The notes below the pieces were generated by a model. That model ran no database searches. It was not told the origin of the DNA and saw only the letters and a program-made list of their open reading frames with translations. Positions 46,010-57,600 of a stretch of 64,000 nucleotides of DNA are shown here, piece after piece; position 1 is the stretch's first letter, and each line of letters starts with the position of its first letter. Source of the DNA: Spisula solida. Taxonomy: Eukaryota; Mollusca; Bivalvia; Venerida; Mactridae. A program made the translations under genes and the position numbers. The DNA lies in NCBI GenBank assembly GCA_947247005.1, contig OX365952.1:5540501-5604500 (forward strand). Direction: 5' to 3'.

Positions 46010-47810
46010 GAGAAACAAGGCTCGGAACAAGGCGTTGTGTCTTGTCTACTAATTTGTATGCAAGGCTCGGAACAAGGCGTTGCGTCTTGTCCAGTTATTT
46101 GTATGCAAGGCTCGGAACAAGGCGTTGTGTCTTGTCTACTTACTAGTATTTGTATGCAAGGCTCGGAACAAGGCGTTGCGTCTTGTCTAGTTCTTTGTAT
46201 GCAAAGCTCGGAACAAGGCGTCTTGTTTTGTCTAGATATTTGTATGAAAAGCTCGGAACAAGGCGTTGGGTATTGTCTAGATATTTGTATGCAAGGCTCG
46301 GAACAAGGCGTTGCGTCTTGTCTAGTTCTTTGTATGCAAAGCTCGGAACAAGGCGTCTTGTTTTGTCTAGATATTTGTATGAAAAGCTCGGAACAAGGCG
46401 TTGGGTATTGTCTAGATATTTGTATGCAAAGCTCGGAACAAGGCGTTGCGTCTTGTCTAGATATTTGTATGCAAAGCTCGGAACAAGGCGTTGTGTCTTG
46501 TCTAGTTATTTGTATGAAAGGCTCGGAACAAGGCGTTGTGTAGTGTCTAGTTATTTGTATGAAAGGCTCGGAACAAGGCGTTGCGTCTTGTCTAGATATT
46601 TGTATGCAAAGCTCGGAACAAGGCGTTGCGTCTTGTCTAGTTATTTGTATGCAAGGCTCGGAACAAGGCGTCTTGTATTGTCCAGATATTTGTATGCAAA
46701 GCTCGGAACAAGGCAATGGGTCTTGTCTAGTTATGTGAATGCAAGGCTCGGAACAAGGCGTTGCGTCTTGTCTAGATATTTGTATGCAAAGCTCGGATCA
46801 AGGCGTTGCGTCTTGTCTAGATATTTGTATACAAGGCTCGGAACATAGGCGTTGTGTCTTGTCTAGTTATGTGTATGCAAGGCTCGGAACAAGGCGTTGT
46901 GTCTTGTCTAGTTATTTGTATGCAAGGCTCGAAACAAGGCGTTGTGCCTTGTCTAGATATTTGTGTGCAAGGCTCAGAACAAGGCGTTGCGTCTTGTCTA
47001 GTTATCTGTATGCAAGGCTCGGAACAAGGCGTTGCGTCTTGTCTAGGTATTTGTATGCAAGGCTCGGAACAAGGCGCTGCGTCTTGTCTAGATATTTGTA
47101 TGCAAGGCTCGGAACAAGACGTTGCGTCTTGTCTAGTTATTTGTATGCAAAGCTCGGAACAAGGCGTTGCGTCTTGTCTAGATATTTGTATGCAAAGCTC
47201 GGGACAAGGCGTTGCGTCTTGTCACGATATTTATATGCAAGGCTCGAAACAAGGCGTTGTGTCTTGTCTAGATATTTGTATGCAAGGCTCGGAACAAGGC
47301 GTTGTGTCTTGTCGAGTTATTTGTATGCAAGGCTCGGAACAAGGCGTTGCGTCTTGTCTAGATATTTGTATGCAAAGCTCGGAACAAGGCGTTGCGTCTT
47401 GTCTAGATATTTGTATGCAAGGCTCGGAACAAGGCGTTGCGTCTTGTCCAGTTATTTGTATGCAAGGCTCGGAACAAGGCGTTGTGTCTTGTCTAGTTAT
47501 TTGTATGCAAGGCTCAAAACAAGGCGCTGCGTCTTGTCTAGATATTTGTATGCAAAGCTCGGAACAAGGCGTTGCGTCTTGTCTAGATAATTTGTATGCA
47601 AGGCTCGGAACAAGGCGTTGTGTTTTGTCTAGTTTTTTGTATGCAAGGCTCGGAACAAGGCGTTGTGTCTTGTCTAGTTATTTGTATGCAAGGCTCGAAA
47701 CAAAGCGTTGCGTCTTGTCTAGTTTTTTGTATGCTAGGCTCGGAACAATGCGTTGTGTCTTGTCTAGGTATTTGAATGCAAGGCTCGGAACAAGGCGTTG
47801 CGTCGCGATG
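46010..47810. repeat. Satellite array, 45-bp unit, about 40 copies
   Basis: Unit TTTGTATGCAAGGCTCGG, then AACAAGGCGTTGCGTCTTGT and CTAGATA. A 135-bp three-unit block is duplicated at about 46150-46419. Single-base insertions near 46846 and 47587 shift phase. Because 45 is a multiple of three and the unit is nearly stop-free, long frames exist on both strands, but with no start or splice context. Confidence 0.97.
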
Positions 47811-48043
47811 GACCTGGAAATTCGGCGTGTCATTTCGTGATTTGTGCTGACGTTGTGTGAAGCGCGTGTTTGGAATTGTTGAATTGTTGAATATTAATAT
47901 TTCCTGAAAATATAATGTATCAGGTACATTCTGGTATCTGGATATTCGAATTTGACAAAATAATAAAAAGTCTCGACTAGATATCTGACACCTAGTAAAA
48001 ATGACGCCTACACCTGGTTCCAATCCTAGTATATAACACATTA
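47811..48043. other. Spacer between satellite and LINE insertion
   Basis: A short sequence with a GAATTGTTGAATTGTTGAAT duplication; no gene. Confidence 0.5.
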
Positions 48044-48059
48044 GTAGACACAGATTTTT

Positions 48060-48188
48060 GGAGGCCGAGATGAATGGGATTGGTTTGACCTGGGGAGAAT
48101 TGGGAAAAACAGCAAACAACAGAGAAGAATGGACAGCTCTAGTCCTTGCCCTATGTGCCTCCGGGCACAACAAGGACTAGGTAGGTAG
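48060..48188 (+). mobile_element. 5'-truncated LINE 3' end, 129 bp, with 16-bp TSD
   Basis: Between perfect 16-bp direct repeats GTAGACACAGATTTTT (48044-48059 and 48189-48204) lies the end of a reverse-transcriptase-type ORF. It reads GLTWGELGKTANNREEW then TALVLALCASGHNKD and a TAG stop at 48178-48180. Similar W..LV.ALC endings close ORF2 of some non-LTR retrotransposons (family knowledge). A (TAGG) tail of about two and a half units follows the stop directly. This is target-primed insertion with extreme 5' truncation. The clade is not determined. Confidence 0.85.
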
Positions 48189-48204
48189 GTAGACACAGAT
48201 TTTT

Positions 48205-49139
48205 AGTGATAAACATAGAATTTGCTGAGAGGTGTGTTTAAGGTCCAAACACGCAACTAACTGACTGCCTATTATTCAAATTATTAGGCAACATTGTAAA
48301 CTATTTTTTGATAAAGGATTAAACCGTCTGCGCAGCGTACAGGAATATCCGTCTTCAAAATCATTATCCTATTAAGGGAACTCGAAACAGTGCATGTTTG
48401 AATCCCGAGGGACCCAATTCTGTGGTCGCGATCTTGTTGACATTATCTCAAGATTTCGAGTTCTTTTTATTAAAGTACTGCAACACCGGTTTATTTCGGG
48501 ACCATGAGATATTTCTGGAGCATGAGAATTTCCCGTTAATTCGCGCATCCGTCATTTCGCCAAATTATATTCAACGTGAGCATTTAACATATAACAATAC
48601 TCTCCACTGTTTATTGTGGGTGTATTACAAATGTAACAACAATTTCGCCAAAAAATGTCTCCATCCGTAAATATGTTTGTTTACAAAATTACAAGACAAC
48701 ACAGTCGTTGTAAAAATTATCAGTTCTTCATTCCAGGGGAATGGACGGAAATACTAGTATGTTATGACATGATATTATTATCAGACCCCCCCCCCCCCCT
48801 TACTAAATGTATGTAGTTGGGTCGTCATTCCTTCCGATTAGGGGTCAGAATATTTAACCCTTTATCGTTTTATCGGATTCCCCGTTTTCATAACCTGTTT
48901 TCCTGGCATGGATTATGAAACAGTACTAGAAAGAGCGCCTTCTCCACATGTGGACGACACGAACATTGACATTGTTACGGACGCATATAACCAGTCTAAC
49001 TCTGAAATCGAACATTAATATCGAGTCAATCAATAGGTAGTTAACATGGGAGACAATTTCATAGATAAAACAGTAAATTCGCCATGGCAGGCATATTTCG
49101 TCGTCTTAGAAGAAGAGGGTCACATCCTAATAGGTACAA
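48205..49139. other. No supported gene; poly-C tract
   Basis: A 90-codon frame at 48398-48670 has no motif or splice support. A run of 13 C lies at 48786-48798. Confidence 0.4.
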
Positions 49140-49372
49140 AAAAATTGAGACAACAAGAATAAAAATTGTCTGAAGTTCCCCTCATAAGCGAAAACTACAG
49201 TGAGCTATGGCCGTAACGGGACACCATAGAACACAATATTTTTGTACCGTAAGTTTAGCTTAGCTACCTACAACAATCCAATTTTCATAAAAATTGGCTC
49301 ATAAGTTGCGTCTTGTTTTGCAGATTTCGAATATGAATGGGTCTAATAAGGTCTTAAGTAGCACATATTACC
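49140..49372 (+). repeat. GTCTAATAAGGTC dispersed repeat, copy 1
   Basis: TTGTCTGAAGTTCCCC, CGTCTTGTTTTGC and GGGTCTAATAAGGTCTTAAG with AGTAGCAC match words in order at 56990-57165. Confidence 0.5.
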
Positions 49373-52300
49373 TATATTCTGTTCAGGCAATGACATCGAA
49401 ACATCTTATTCAGTGAATGTTTTACATTAAAACGATCGTTTCCACAAAAGTTTTGGTCATTAATACACGACATTGACAAGTGTCATCCTCTTCGATTGAG
49501 GAGGTACCAAGCTGCCAAAATGTGTCCAATGTTTTCACTTATTTATTTAAACGACTCGAAAATTGCGTGATAAATTGCCTGTTCACTTGCTTAAGATCTC
49601 ATTTATTTATCAAGAAGGTGGCTAAATGTGCCGATACTGATAGCGAAGGTCAATATATTTCATAAACATTATAAATTTCAGATAAGATTCTAATCCTTTT
49701 GAAGCAATATATTCCGTGTGTTTATTTTCAGATAATTTTCGCTTATTATTATAGTAGTCCGTGCGTTTTAATAGCTTTACTCGAGATCCAATGAAGAATC
49801 TCGTAGAGGCATGGTTAAATCCAAGTATCATCCACGCATTCCGTACTCGTTCCGTACAATATGTTCCCAATTATTGTACGTAGAAAATACTAAATGACTT
49901 CTCAGCTCAAATAAGAAATTGTCATACTGTCGGCTAAGTTAACAGATGATGTCAGTTCTGTAGAGAAATCAAGTGTGTTTGAAAAACATACAACGACAGG
50001 AGAATTTGGTAACGTGAATAATATTACCCTTTAAACCCCTATAACTGTCAAATCATTGCAAGAGAAAATTTTACCATGAGACAGCGAGAGTAACAATTCA
50101 ATATGGACCGTATTTGTTGATGGAGCGAGTGTTGTTTGTAGTGTTAAACACGTGGTGTTGATCCGCGAGTACTTGACGTGTGTAATTAAAAACACAATAT
50201 AATCAAATGATAGTTACCTGAAGAATTTTGCTAATTAATTGATACGGAATGGTCTTTCCATGGTGTTAATTCTTGCTACTGAAAGCTATGTAAATAGGCT
50301 GTTGTTTTTTGTGAACCTTGGTCTACAAAGTACAAACGATTCGTCGTTTAGCGCTAATCACTTTCCCCTATAGTCTGGTTGTACGCCCTGTTTTCAACCC
50401 GATGATTTTCAGCGAACAATTAACTAAATATAAGTTTTGTGGAAGGAAACATCAACAAAATAATTATAGTCAAACGCTCTCTTCCACAAACACCTTACAT
50501 ACATACAACTTTTCCACATGTGGAGAACATGACTGTTGCCAATACCACGTGATCACCGTCCATTCAAAGATTCATTCAGATAAGTTCTAGACATTCTCAT
50601 CACCTCGGCCTTTATGCATTGCAATAAACTTCTGACATAACAAGGTTTACTTACCGGAGACAAACGGAAATGGCCGAGTTTTCACAATTGATATTCAAAG
50701 TTCTTAAATTACCGAGGAGTTCTGAACGACAATTTTTTCAGATTTAAAACCTCTACTTGAGTGTATCTGAATTTAGTCCGCGTATAGACATTTGGTGGTC
50801 TGTTACCTTTAACAAAGGTCACCGAAAAACATGGATGTGCTCTCTGTGCACATATTGTTCGTACTGCATATGTAAGCGCCTACCTGGACAAAGCTGTGTT
50901 TTCAGTACAGGACTTCTCCAGTAAAGTTATTTGAGTAAGAGTCTTTCTGGTGCTTATAATGACCAAAGTTGACGAAATTATATTTTCTTTTATTTGAAAC
51001 AAACGTTATTTCCACTGATAACAAAAATAACTTTCATTTAAAAAGTTCAATTAGGAAACATGCTTTAGAGGCAAATTAATGATGATTAATGATTATGGCA
51101 TTTGCAATGCGCCTTTGCAGTCCCTTATTACTCGAACATGGAGGTGAAGTGTATTTATGTATTATTGTAATGTGCATTGTTAAATATTAGTTTTATATAC
51201 CTGTTTATGCATGTTGATAAGTTAAGTTACCAGTTTACGAGGATCGCTTTCAGCAATGCAGGGTCAGCAAACGCTTTGGCATTTAACTTCCTTTTTCATT
51301 GGGCTACCTATTAAGGAAACCTGCAAGTTTCCATTTTTACTGTTTCGTCTTTGATTTGAGGGTACTGGACATCACGCACTCAAAGCGGAAAGTCTACCCT
51401 AGGATGTAAAGTCCGTACACACTCCTTAAAACATGTATGTACATATGTATAAATAAATCATTACAAAGTTGACGTAACGTTTCACATGCAAAATGCATAT
51501 TTTTTATAACACATTTTTTGAAAATTGATAAATACGCTCCATTCATGAAACTAGTCTTGCAGTAGGGAAACACGACAAATGAGCCCGAAATCACAGGTGG
51601 CACGTGTATATGCACTTAATGCTTGCATTTCAAGGAGCAATTGAATGCAAAAACAAGTCCATGTAACCATTAAACTGCTTAAAACAGTTAAAAACTCGGA
51701 TCTGACTTATTTTAACTGCACACAAATTCGCTAGAACAAAGCAAGACATTGTTAGCGTTGTTTTAACATAGGTGAATTCAGTATTAGACATTTTATCCAC
51801 ATAGTTGTGTATCCTATATATCGCTATGCCCCTTATCTGCGATGCCCCAAAATTGACCAATTGATTTCTATATTAGTGTTATCCATCTTAATTCGACTGA
51901 CACCTCAAATTACAAATATGCGCTGCCGTTCCCCGCGGTTTTAGATAATAACATAATTTTGACATGGTGTCTTTCCGATAATGGTCGTTTAATTTTGATT
52001 TTATCCTTTAGGTCCCATATCTTTATTATCACAAGTTGTAAAATTGTGACACTACTTGTGAAATATTTAATAAACCGTACGTTTAGAGTGTATACGATCG
52101 TTAATAACCGTTTCGGTGGAATGGTATACTAGTATAATAACGAAACGGGCACTCCAAAACGAAACGAGTTTATGACTTTCTGTTTGATCAGCAATTTTAT
52201 CATAATTTCAATAAACTTATTGACGGTAACGTATTATAACAAACGTTTTGTTCATTATTTCACTGGTCTTATAATTTGACATTAGTTTAAATGTAATTTT

Positions 52301-52449
52301 GTATGTTGAAGTATATTTGAATGTACTGTAACTCTTCATAAAATGGAGAAATAAAAGTTAAACCAACATTGTCTGTCCGTTAATGATAATTATAGCGAAA
52401 TCAAATGGTACTCCGAAAGCACGACTTAACGTGTATAAATGGACCACTA
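49373..52449. other. 3 kb without gene
   Basis: No recognised coding sequence or repeat, apart from a decayed tRNA-like fragment near 51370-51400. A TAATTAATTGATACGG word at 50230 and AAATTAATGATGATTAATG at 51073 are homeodomain-type cores, which are common in AT-rich DNA. Confidence 0.35.
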
Positions 52450-52710
52450 TAAAACCACAGTGTATAATCGCAACAAGTCATACACGTTGAATTGCATAGT
52501 CTCCCAACATGCCATACAGTGACCGGAAGTTACAAGTGCTTTTGGTCGCTATAAGTCATACACGCTGATTAATTCAGTTTATTTTATTGGCATTAGAACA
52601 TTAATCCTATTAGTCACCTTAAACAACAGGCGGCAGGTACATTTACTATTAACATAGCGTCGCAAGAAAACATACAGTAATTAGGTTTATATGTTGTTTA
52701 TACTGGTACT
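52450..52710 (+). repeat. AAGTCATACAGTGACC dispersed repeat (copy 2)
   Basis: CAAGTCATACACGTTGAATT, GCATAGTCTCC, CCATACAGTGACCGGAAGTT, CTTTTGGTCGC and TTAGGTTTATATG match the copy at 11745-11905. A segment near 52575-52665 appears inserted relative to that copy. Confidence 0.6.
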
Positions 52711-53458
52711 ATATATAATTATCCGTCAATATAAATTCAGCAAAATTGGTAAAATAATAATATAATTATAAGGATTTCCGTGCACTTTATGCTTATTATC
52801 TGTATATCCCTCGTTTGTCGATTTATGTATGCTTGTTTTGAACAAGGACAACATTATTTTTAATAGTCTTTTACCAAAGCGGGTTGTGTACATGCATTGC
52901 GCAGTTTTGAAACAAAGCGTTTTTTGTAAAATGACTAATCGCATTTGCCGTTTGTTTCTAACCGGCAATAATGATTTATTTGTCGTCGTTTATTTATCGA
53001 GTTTTTCAGTGACCACTAATTACAGATACAAAAGTAATCACTCTAATATAATTAGTAAACACATCCGGATTTAATTGGCATAGTGCCGCTCAATACTGAT
53101 ATATAGGTTCCTGATTGGCCATACAACATAATATACACATAAATACTAGCGGTAAGTGAAAATATTCCGACTATTAGTATTGGTACGTGTTGATTTTGTC
53201 CATCGTAATTAGTCTAAGAGGCTGGTGCAAGATTTATTCTCTGTTTGTTCAAGACGAAATACGTACTTGGCCTCTAAGCAAATGAACTCCGTCACTGGTG
53301 AGCGTATCTGTTGTTTTACATACCTTCTCGGCAGTTCTTATGTCCCTAACACCTATCAGGAGAGATGTGGGCGGAGCTTAAGTAGCTTGATTGTCATGTG
53401 ACTAGATAGAACAGTTACAGGGCTATCAAACGCTTTCTTCTGATCATTGAGGCTCATT
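52711..53458. other. No gene seen
   Basis: Overlapping short frames at 52726-53074 encode unrecognised peptides. A GGGCGGAGCTT box lies near 53371, about 850 bp upstream of the homeobox gene. Confidence 0.35.
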
Positions 53459-53482
53459 TCTACCATAATTAATTTATGGTAG
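53459..53482. promoter_or_regulatory. Palindrome with homeodomain-type cores upstream of the NKL gene
   Basis: CTACCATAA and TTATGGTAG flank TTAAT, giving an almost perfect 23-base palindrome with overlapping TAATTAA cores, about 740 bp 5' of the likely start codon. It could be an (auto)regulatory site; inference only. Confidence 0.3.
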
Positions 53483-54223
53483 TTCCGCAGGGCTCCTTAA
53501 TTTTCGTTATTGGACGTTGCTATCATATTATCGATTACTGATAGAGGGTGTCACTCACATGATTGTTGGCGATTCTAGCTTTTAACAGTTTAACGCTATT
53601 TCATGTTTGCCAAGGAAACACTTACACATTGGGAGATAGTCTTCAAATTTGCATAGCTGTTGGCGACGATTTGCGGCATCTGTTTTTTTTTCAAGCATCG
53701 TTTTGATTAGGAGTAGTGTCGTCTATAACTGTACACGGATGGACTCAAGTTCGGAGAAGTTCCGTTTGTTTTTATTGCAGATCTATTTTGAGATTTTTTA
53801 ATTTTGAAAAATTGTGACAGAAAAATGGACAAAAACTTAAAAGTTGATTTGGAATAATTTCTATAGTCAGAGAAACTATGAACCTCGCTGGTAGTGTTAC
53901 TGATTTGGACAGAGTGGATAGATGTAGAATATGATACGGCCATCTAGCACGTGTTGAAGTTGCTATAGTTACTGAATGTGTTAAACGTTGCAATTAAGCT
54001 GTAATAACGAACCGTTTGTGCTAACTTACGTAGAAGCATTATTTGCAACAGAAGAACTTTGGACATTATAATTCATATATTATTTGGTAGAAGAAGAATT
54101 TACAAAACGATTATACAACTTGTGTCGAGTATAGCTGTATTACTCATTGTGTTTCTTAGAAGAATTGAGTGGACAGGACGATATACCACATCAATTATCC
54201 GGTTGTTATATTGAACTTTCTTA

Positions 54224-54644
54224 ATGTTATCAATGGAAGGATTGATGCCGTATGCACGTGGGTTTTTCTACCATCTACCCGTGTCTTTGTCGAGCGTCCA
54301 GTTTAACACGTGGCATCATCATATTTATGAAAAACCGGTGAAAAACCCGACGCCTTTTTATATTTCAAACATTCTCAATCTTGACAGATGCGAAGTCGGA
54401 CCGACGGAATGTCGGGACAGAAACGGGAGAGTCACCGACGATTTTACGGACAGAAATTCAATGTTTGTAAAATCCGGATTCAATGGCCGCATATTCAGTG
54501 CTCATATCCGCTATCCAAATTCAGTAGTTCGAACCGGAAGTCCGGAATGTCCGAGTGATAATGAAGGTGACACCGTGAGAATGACTCGACCGTCACAATC
54601 ACCATGTACTTACCCCATAGATAGTGATGACTCCCCTCATACAG
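54224..54644 (+). CDS. NKL homeobox exon 1 (eh1-like motif)
   Basis: 140 codons plus one base, ending ACAG before GTATTG. The N-terminal third contains TPFYISNIL; the rest is Asp/Arg/Ser/Pro-rich and probably disordered. Confidence 0.85.
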
Positions 54645-57600
54645 GTATTGTCTAATTAATTGTACATGTACATGATTAGTATATATGTAATTTTTTTGAA
54701 GTGCCTTGCTTCAAATGACCATTGAAATAAAAATAGTTTCAAATCACTTCAACTGGATTGTAAATTGCTTAAATAATAATTTTTGTTTAATCATATCTTA
54801 TTGCATGAATTTTAACAACAGAACAAATGGTTTGCATGCATAACACTAATTAGAAAGAATATAAACATATCAAGTAAACCAAGACAGTTATACAATATCA
54901 CATTCATTACAAAAGGCCAAATGTTATTCCAACATAAGATATCTGCCTTCTCCATTTGAAAAATAAATTCAGTTTGCAACACGCTTGAAACATCATTTGT
55001 CATTGCATGCTAAAAAGTTAAATACATGTCAAAGTATGTTATATGTTTGGTGACATTTTACCTGGAGTATAAATACATACCTCAAAAAGCATTTTGTTAT
55101 AGATGTTACGAAGCATCTACTGGAATTTCACAAGCTCTACTTGCGATATAACAGCATTGGCCATTCAGTATTACAGTTATGCTCACTCTCAGAAATGTTT
55201 GCAAAAAGTTAAAAAATATTTTTTCATCACCAGGAGTTAAATACATTTTTAGCAACCATTTGATCATACAGTATTGTGTAATAATAATAATAATAGCTTT
55301 ATTTAAAGAAGATGACGCATTAAGATCATACATATTATACAAAATGATTATCTTTTTTACTTGTCCTGGTATAGTCGGCCGATGATAATCTTAGCCTTTG
55401 TTTCCGACAAATAAACATAAACATTAAATGCAATTTCGGTGTTCAGTTTTGTACAATCTTGTGCATATTCACTTTTAATGATAATTACATGTACACTCTT
55501 TAAATCTAAACCGATAACAAGCGGTCAGTCGACCATGCAGTGTTTATATTATGTATGGTTGTTTATTTAAATCTATACTATAAACTATAAAGCTACGAGT
55601 ATATATGTTTCGAATCCTGAAATGGTTTTGATTAATTTGTAGAAATCAAACTTTTCTTATTCTTCCTTCACATGTGTATGATTATATTATACATTTATGT
55701 GTATGTTGTATAATCTATGTTGTCTTAATGATATGCAATACATGTTATAATATTTATAATTATGATGTTTAAAACGATGTACTATGTACACGTTTTCAAC
55801 TATATATATGTTCTGTTCTATTCTGTTCTTACTTTAATTTCCTAATTTCTTAACAATTAAATCACAATCAGACAATCACATAATTAGCTCAAATAATTGT
55901 TGTCAAGCAATACAATTTAAAGCCACATTGGTTCATCTTCTAATTATAATAATTACATATAAACATAAGCATCACACTGAAGAAGGTATTTTTTACCGAA
56001 ACATGTATGTGATAAATAATCAAAAATACTAAATGAAGTAAGTTATTGCTGATATATTTTATTTAATTATATAAACTAGGTAGCATTCAAACACTGAAAT
56101 AAACTCGTTCGAATTCAGATCTTTGAATGGCTCTCAGTCTTTCAAAATAATGCATTAACTTTCGTTTAATTGTAAAATATATTCAAGTGAAATGCATACA
56201 CATGTTTATTTGCTTAAAATTCTATTCTTACGAAAATGCATTAGTAATTCCCTTCCAAGACGCTTCAGCATAAAACAGGAAAACTGGCCTCTATTTTCTC
56301 CGATCTTACCCTTGTGGCGATGGATACATCAGGAATGAGGTGTTGAGAGTGATAATAATAAGTTGGAAAAACATGTTTCACAAACGAACTAAAATAAATT
56401 ACTAGTAGTATCAACTAAACACATTAAAACTACAGTCCTATCTACAGGGACATGTATGTATCATTTATTACCTACTAGTTGTATATGTACTTGTATTTAT
56501 TATTCAAAAGGACTCAATATATTTTATTTTTATTATCACTATAAAAACATTATATTTAATATGACTGATATTATAACAAAGATGTGTACATGTACATATG
56601 AATACACATGTTTGAAGTGCCCCTACGTAATAATAACAATGAATGGTAGAAACGCACACATACATGTACAGTGCAATCTGATAAAACCAACATGTGAGAA
56701 AACCGGTTTTCTGTCCAAACCGACCTAATAATTTGGTCCCGAAATCTCCCACCTTTAATTCAATATAATTCTTATTAGAATGGCTTTGTGCAATGTTTTA
56801 CTGTTATTTGTTATGTTTATCGTATGTATGTTGTACAAAGATGAGACCTAAATAAATTAATATAATTATATATTCAATGTAAAATATGTTGACATAACCG
56901 GAACTTGAGAAATCTGAGTACCGACGGCTAATTTGTCCCCCATTTGAATAATTACACAATTATTATGAGTAGGTGTAAAAATTCATCTTTGACAAAACAA
57001 GAAACAACTGTCTGAAAACTACTCCTTTCTTTGAGATTTTTTTTCTAAATCAGTTTGGACAACATGACCTCTCCCTATTTTCATGGTAATGGACAATAAG
57101 GCGTATCTTGTATTGAGCTTTGGAATAGGCTTTCGTGTGTCTAATAAGGTCGCAAGAAGCACTTACGACCTTATTCCACTAAGGCGACGAGTTATTATAA
57201 TCATATTACATTTGTTTGACATTACATACATTGATGTGCAATCTTAATGAATTACTCTTTGTTCATGAATGAAGAGATTATTATTATCATTATTATACAG
57301 ATTAGTTTTATTGTTTATTGGTTACTCAATTTCAGTTTCATTTTCAGTTTATTATATATAATTGCCAAGTCCTGTAAACTACAGGAAACATAAGTATAAC
57401 ACATTTACAATAGCAATTCAGCTGTCACAGTGACACTGGGTGACACTCAATACAACCAGTAGCTCCTATAGTATCTATAATAATTATATGCATGTCATTA
57501 TAGTGCAAACATATTAACCTAGTCCTTGAAACTTCTATCAGCTAAATTTAACAATTCATTTCATGTCTATAACATAGTTTCTGCACTTGTTTTCAAAGGC

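Noticed and set aside
45986..47840. Open frames of 180-330 codons on both strands in the 45-bp satellite
   Set aside because: They are by-products of a stop-poor unit divisible by three, without start context, splice sites or a recognisable domain.
48398..48670. 90-codon open frame
   Set aside because: No ATG at its start, no domain, no splice partner; it lies in ordinary AT-rich sequence.
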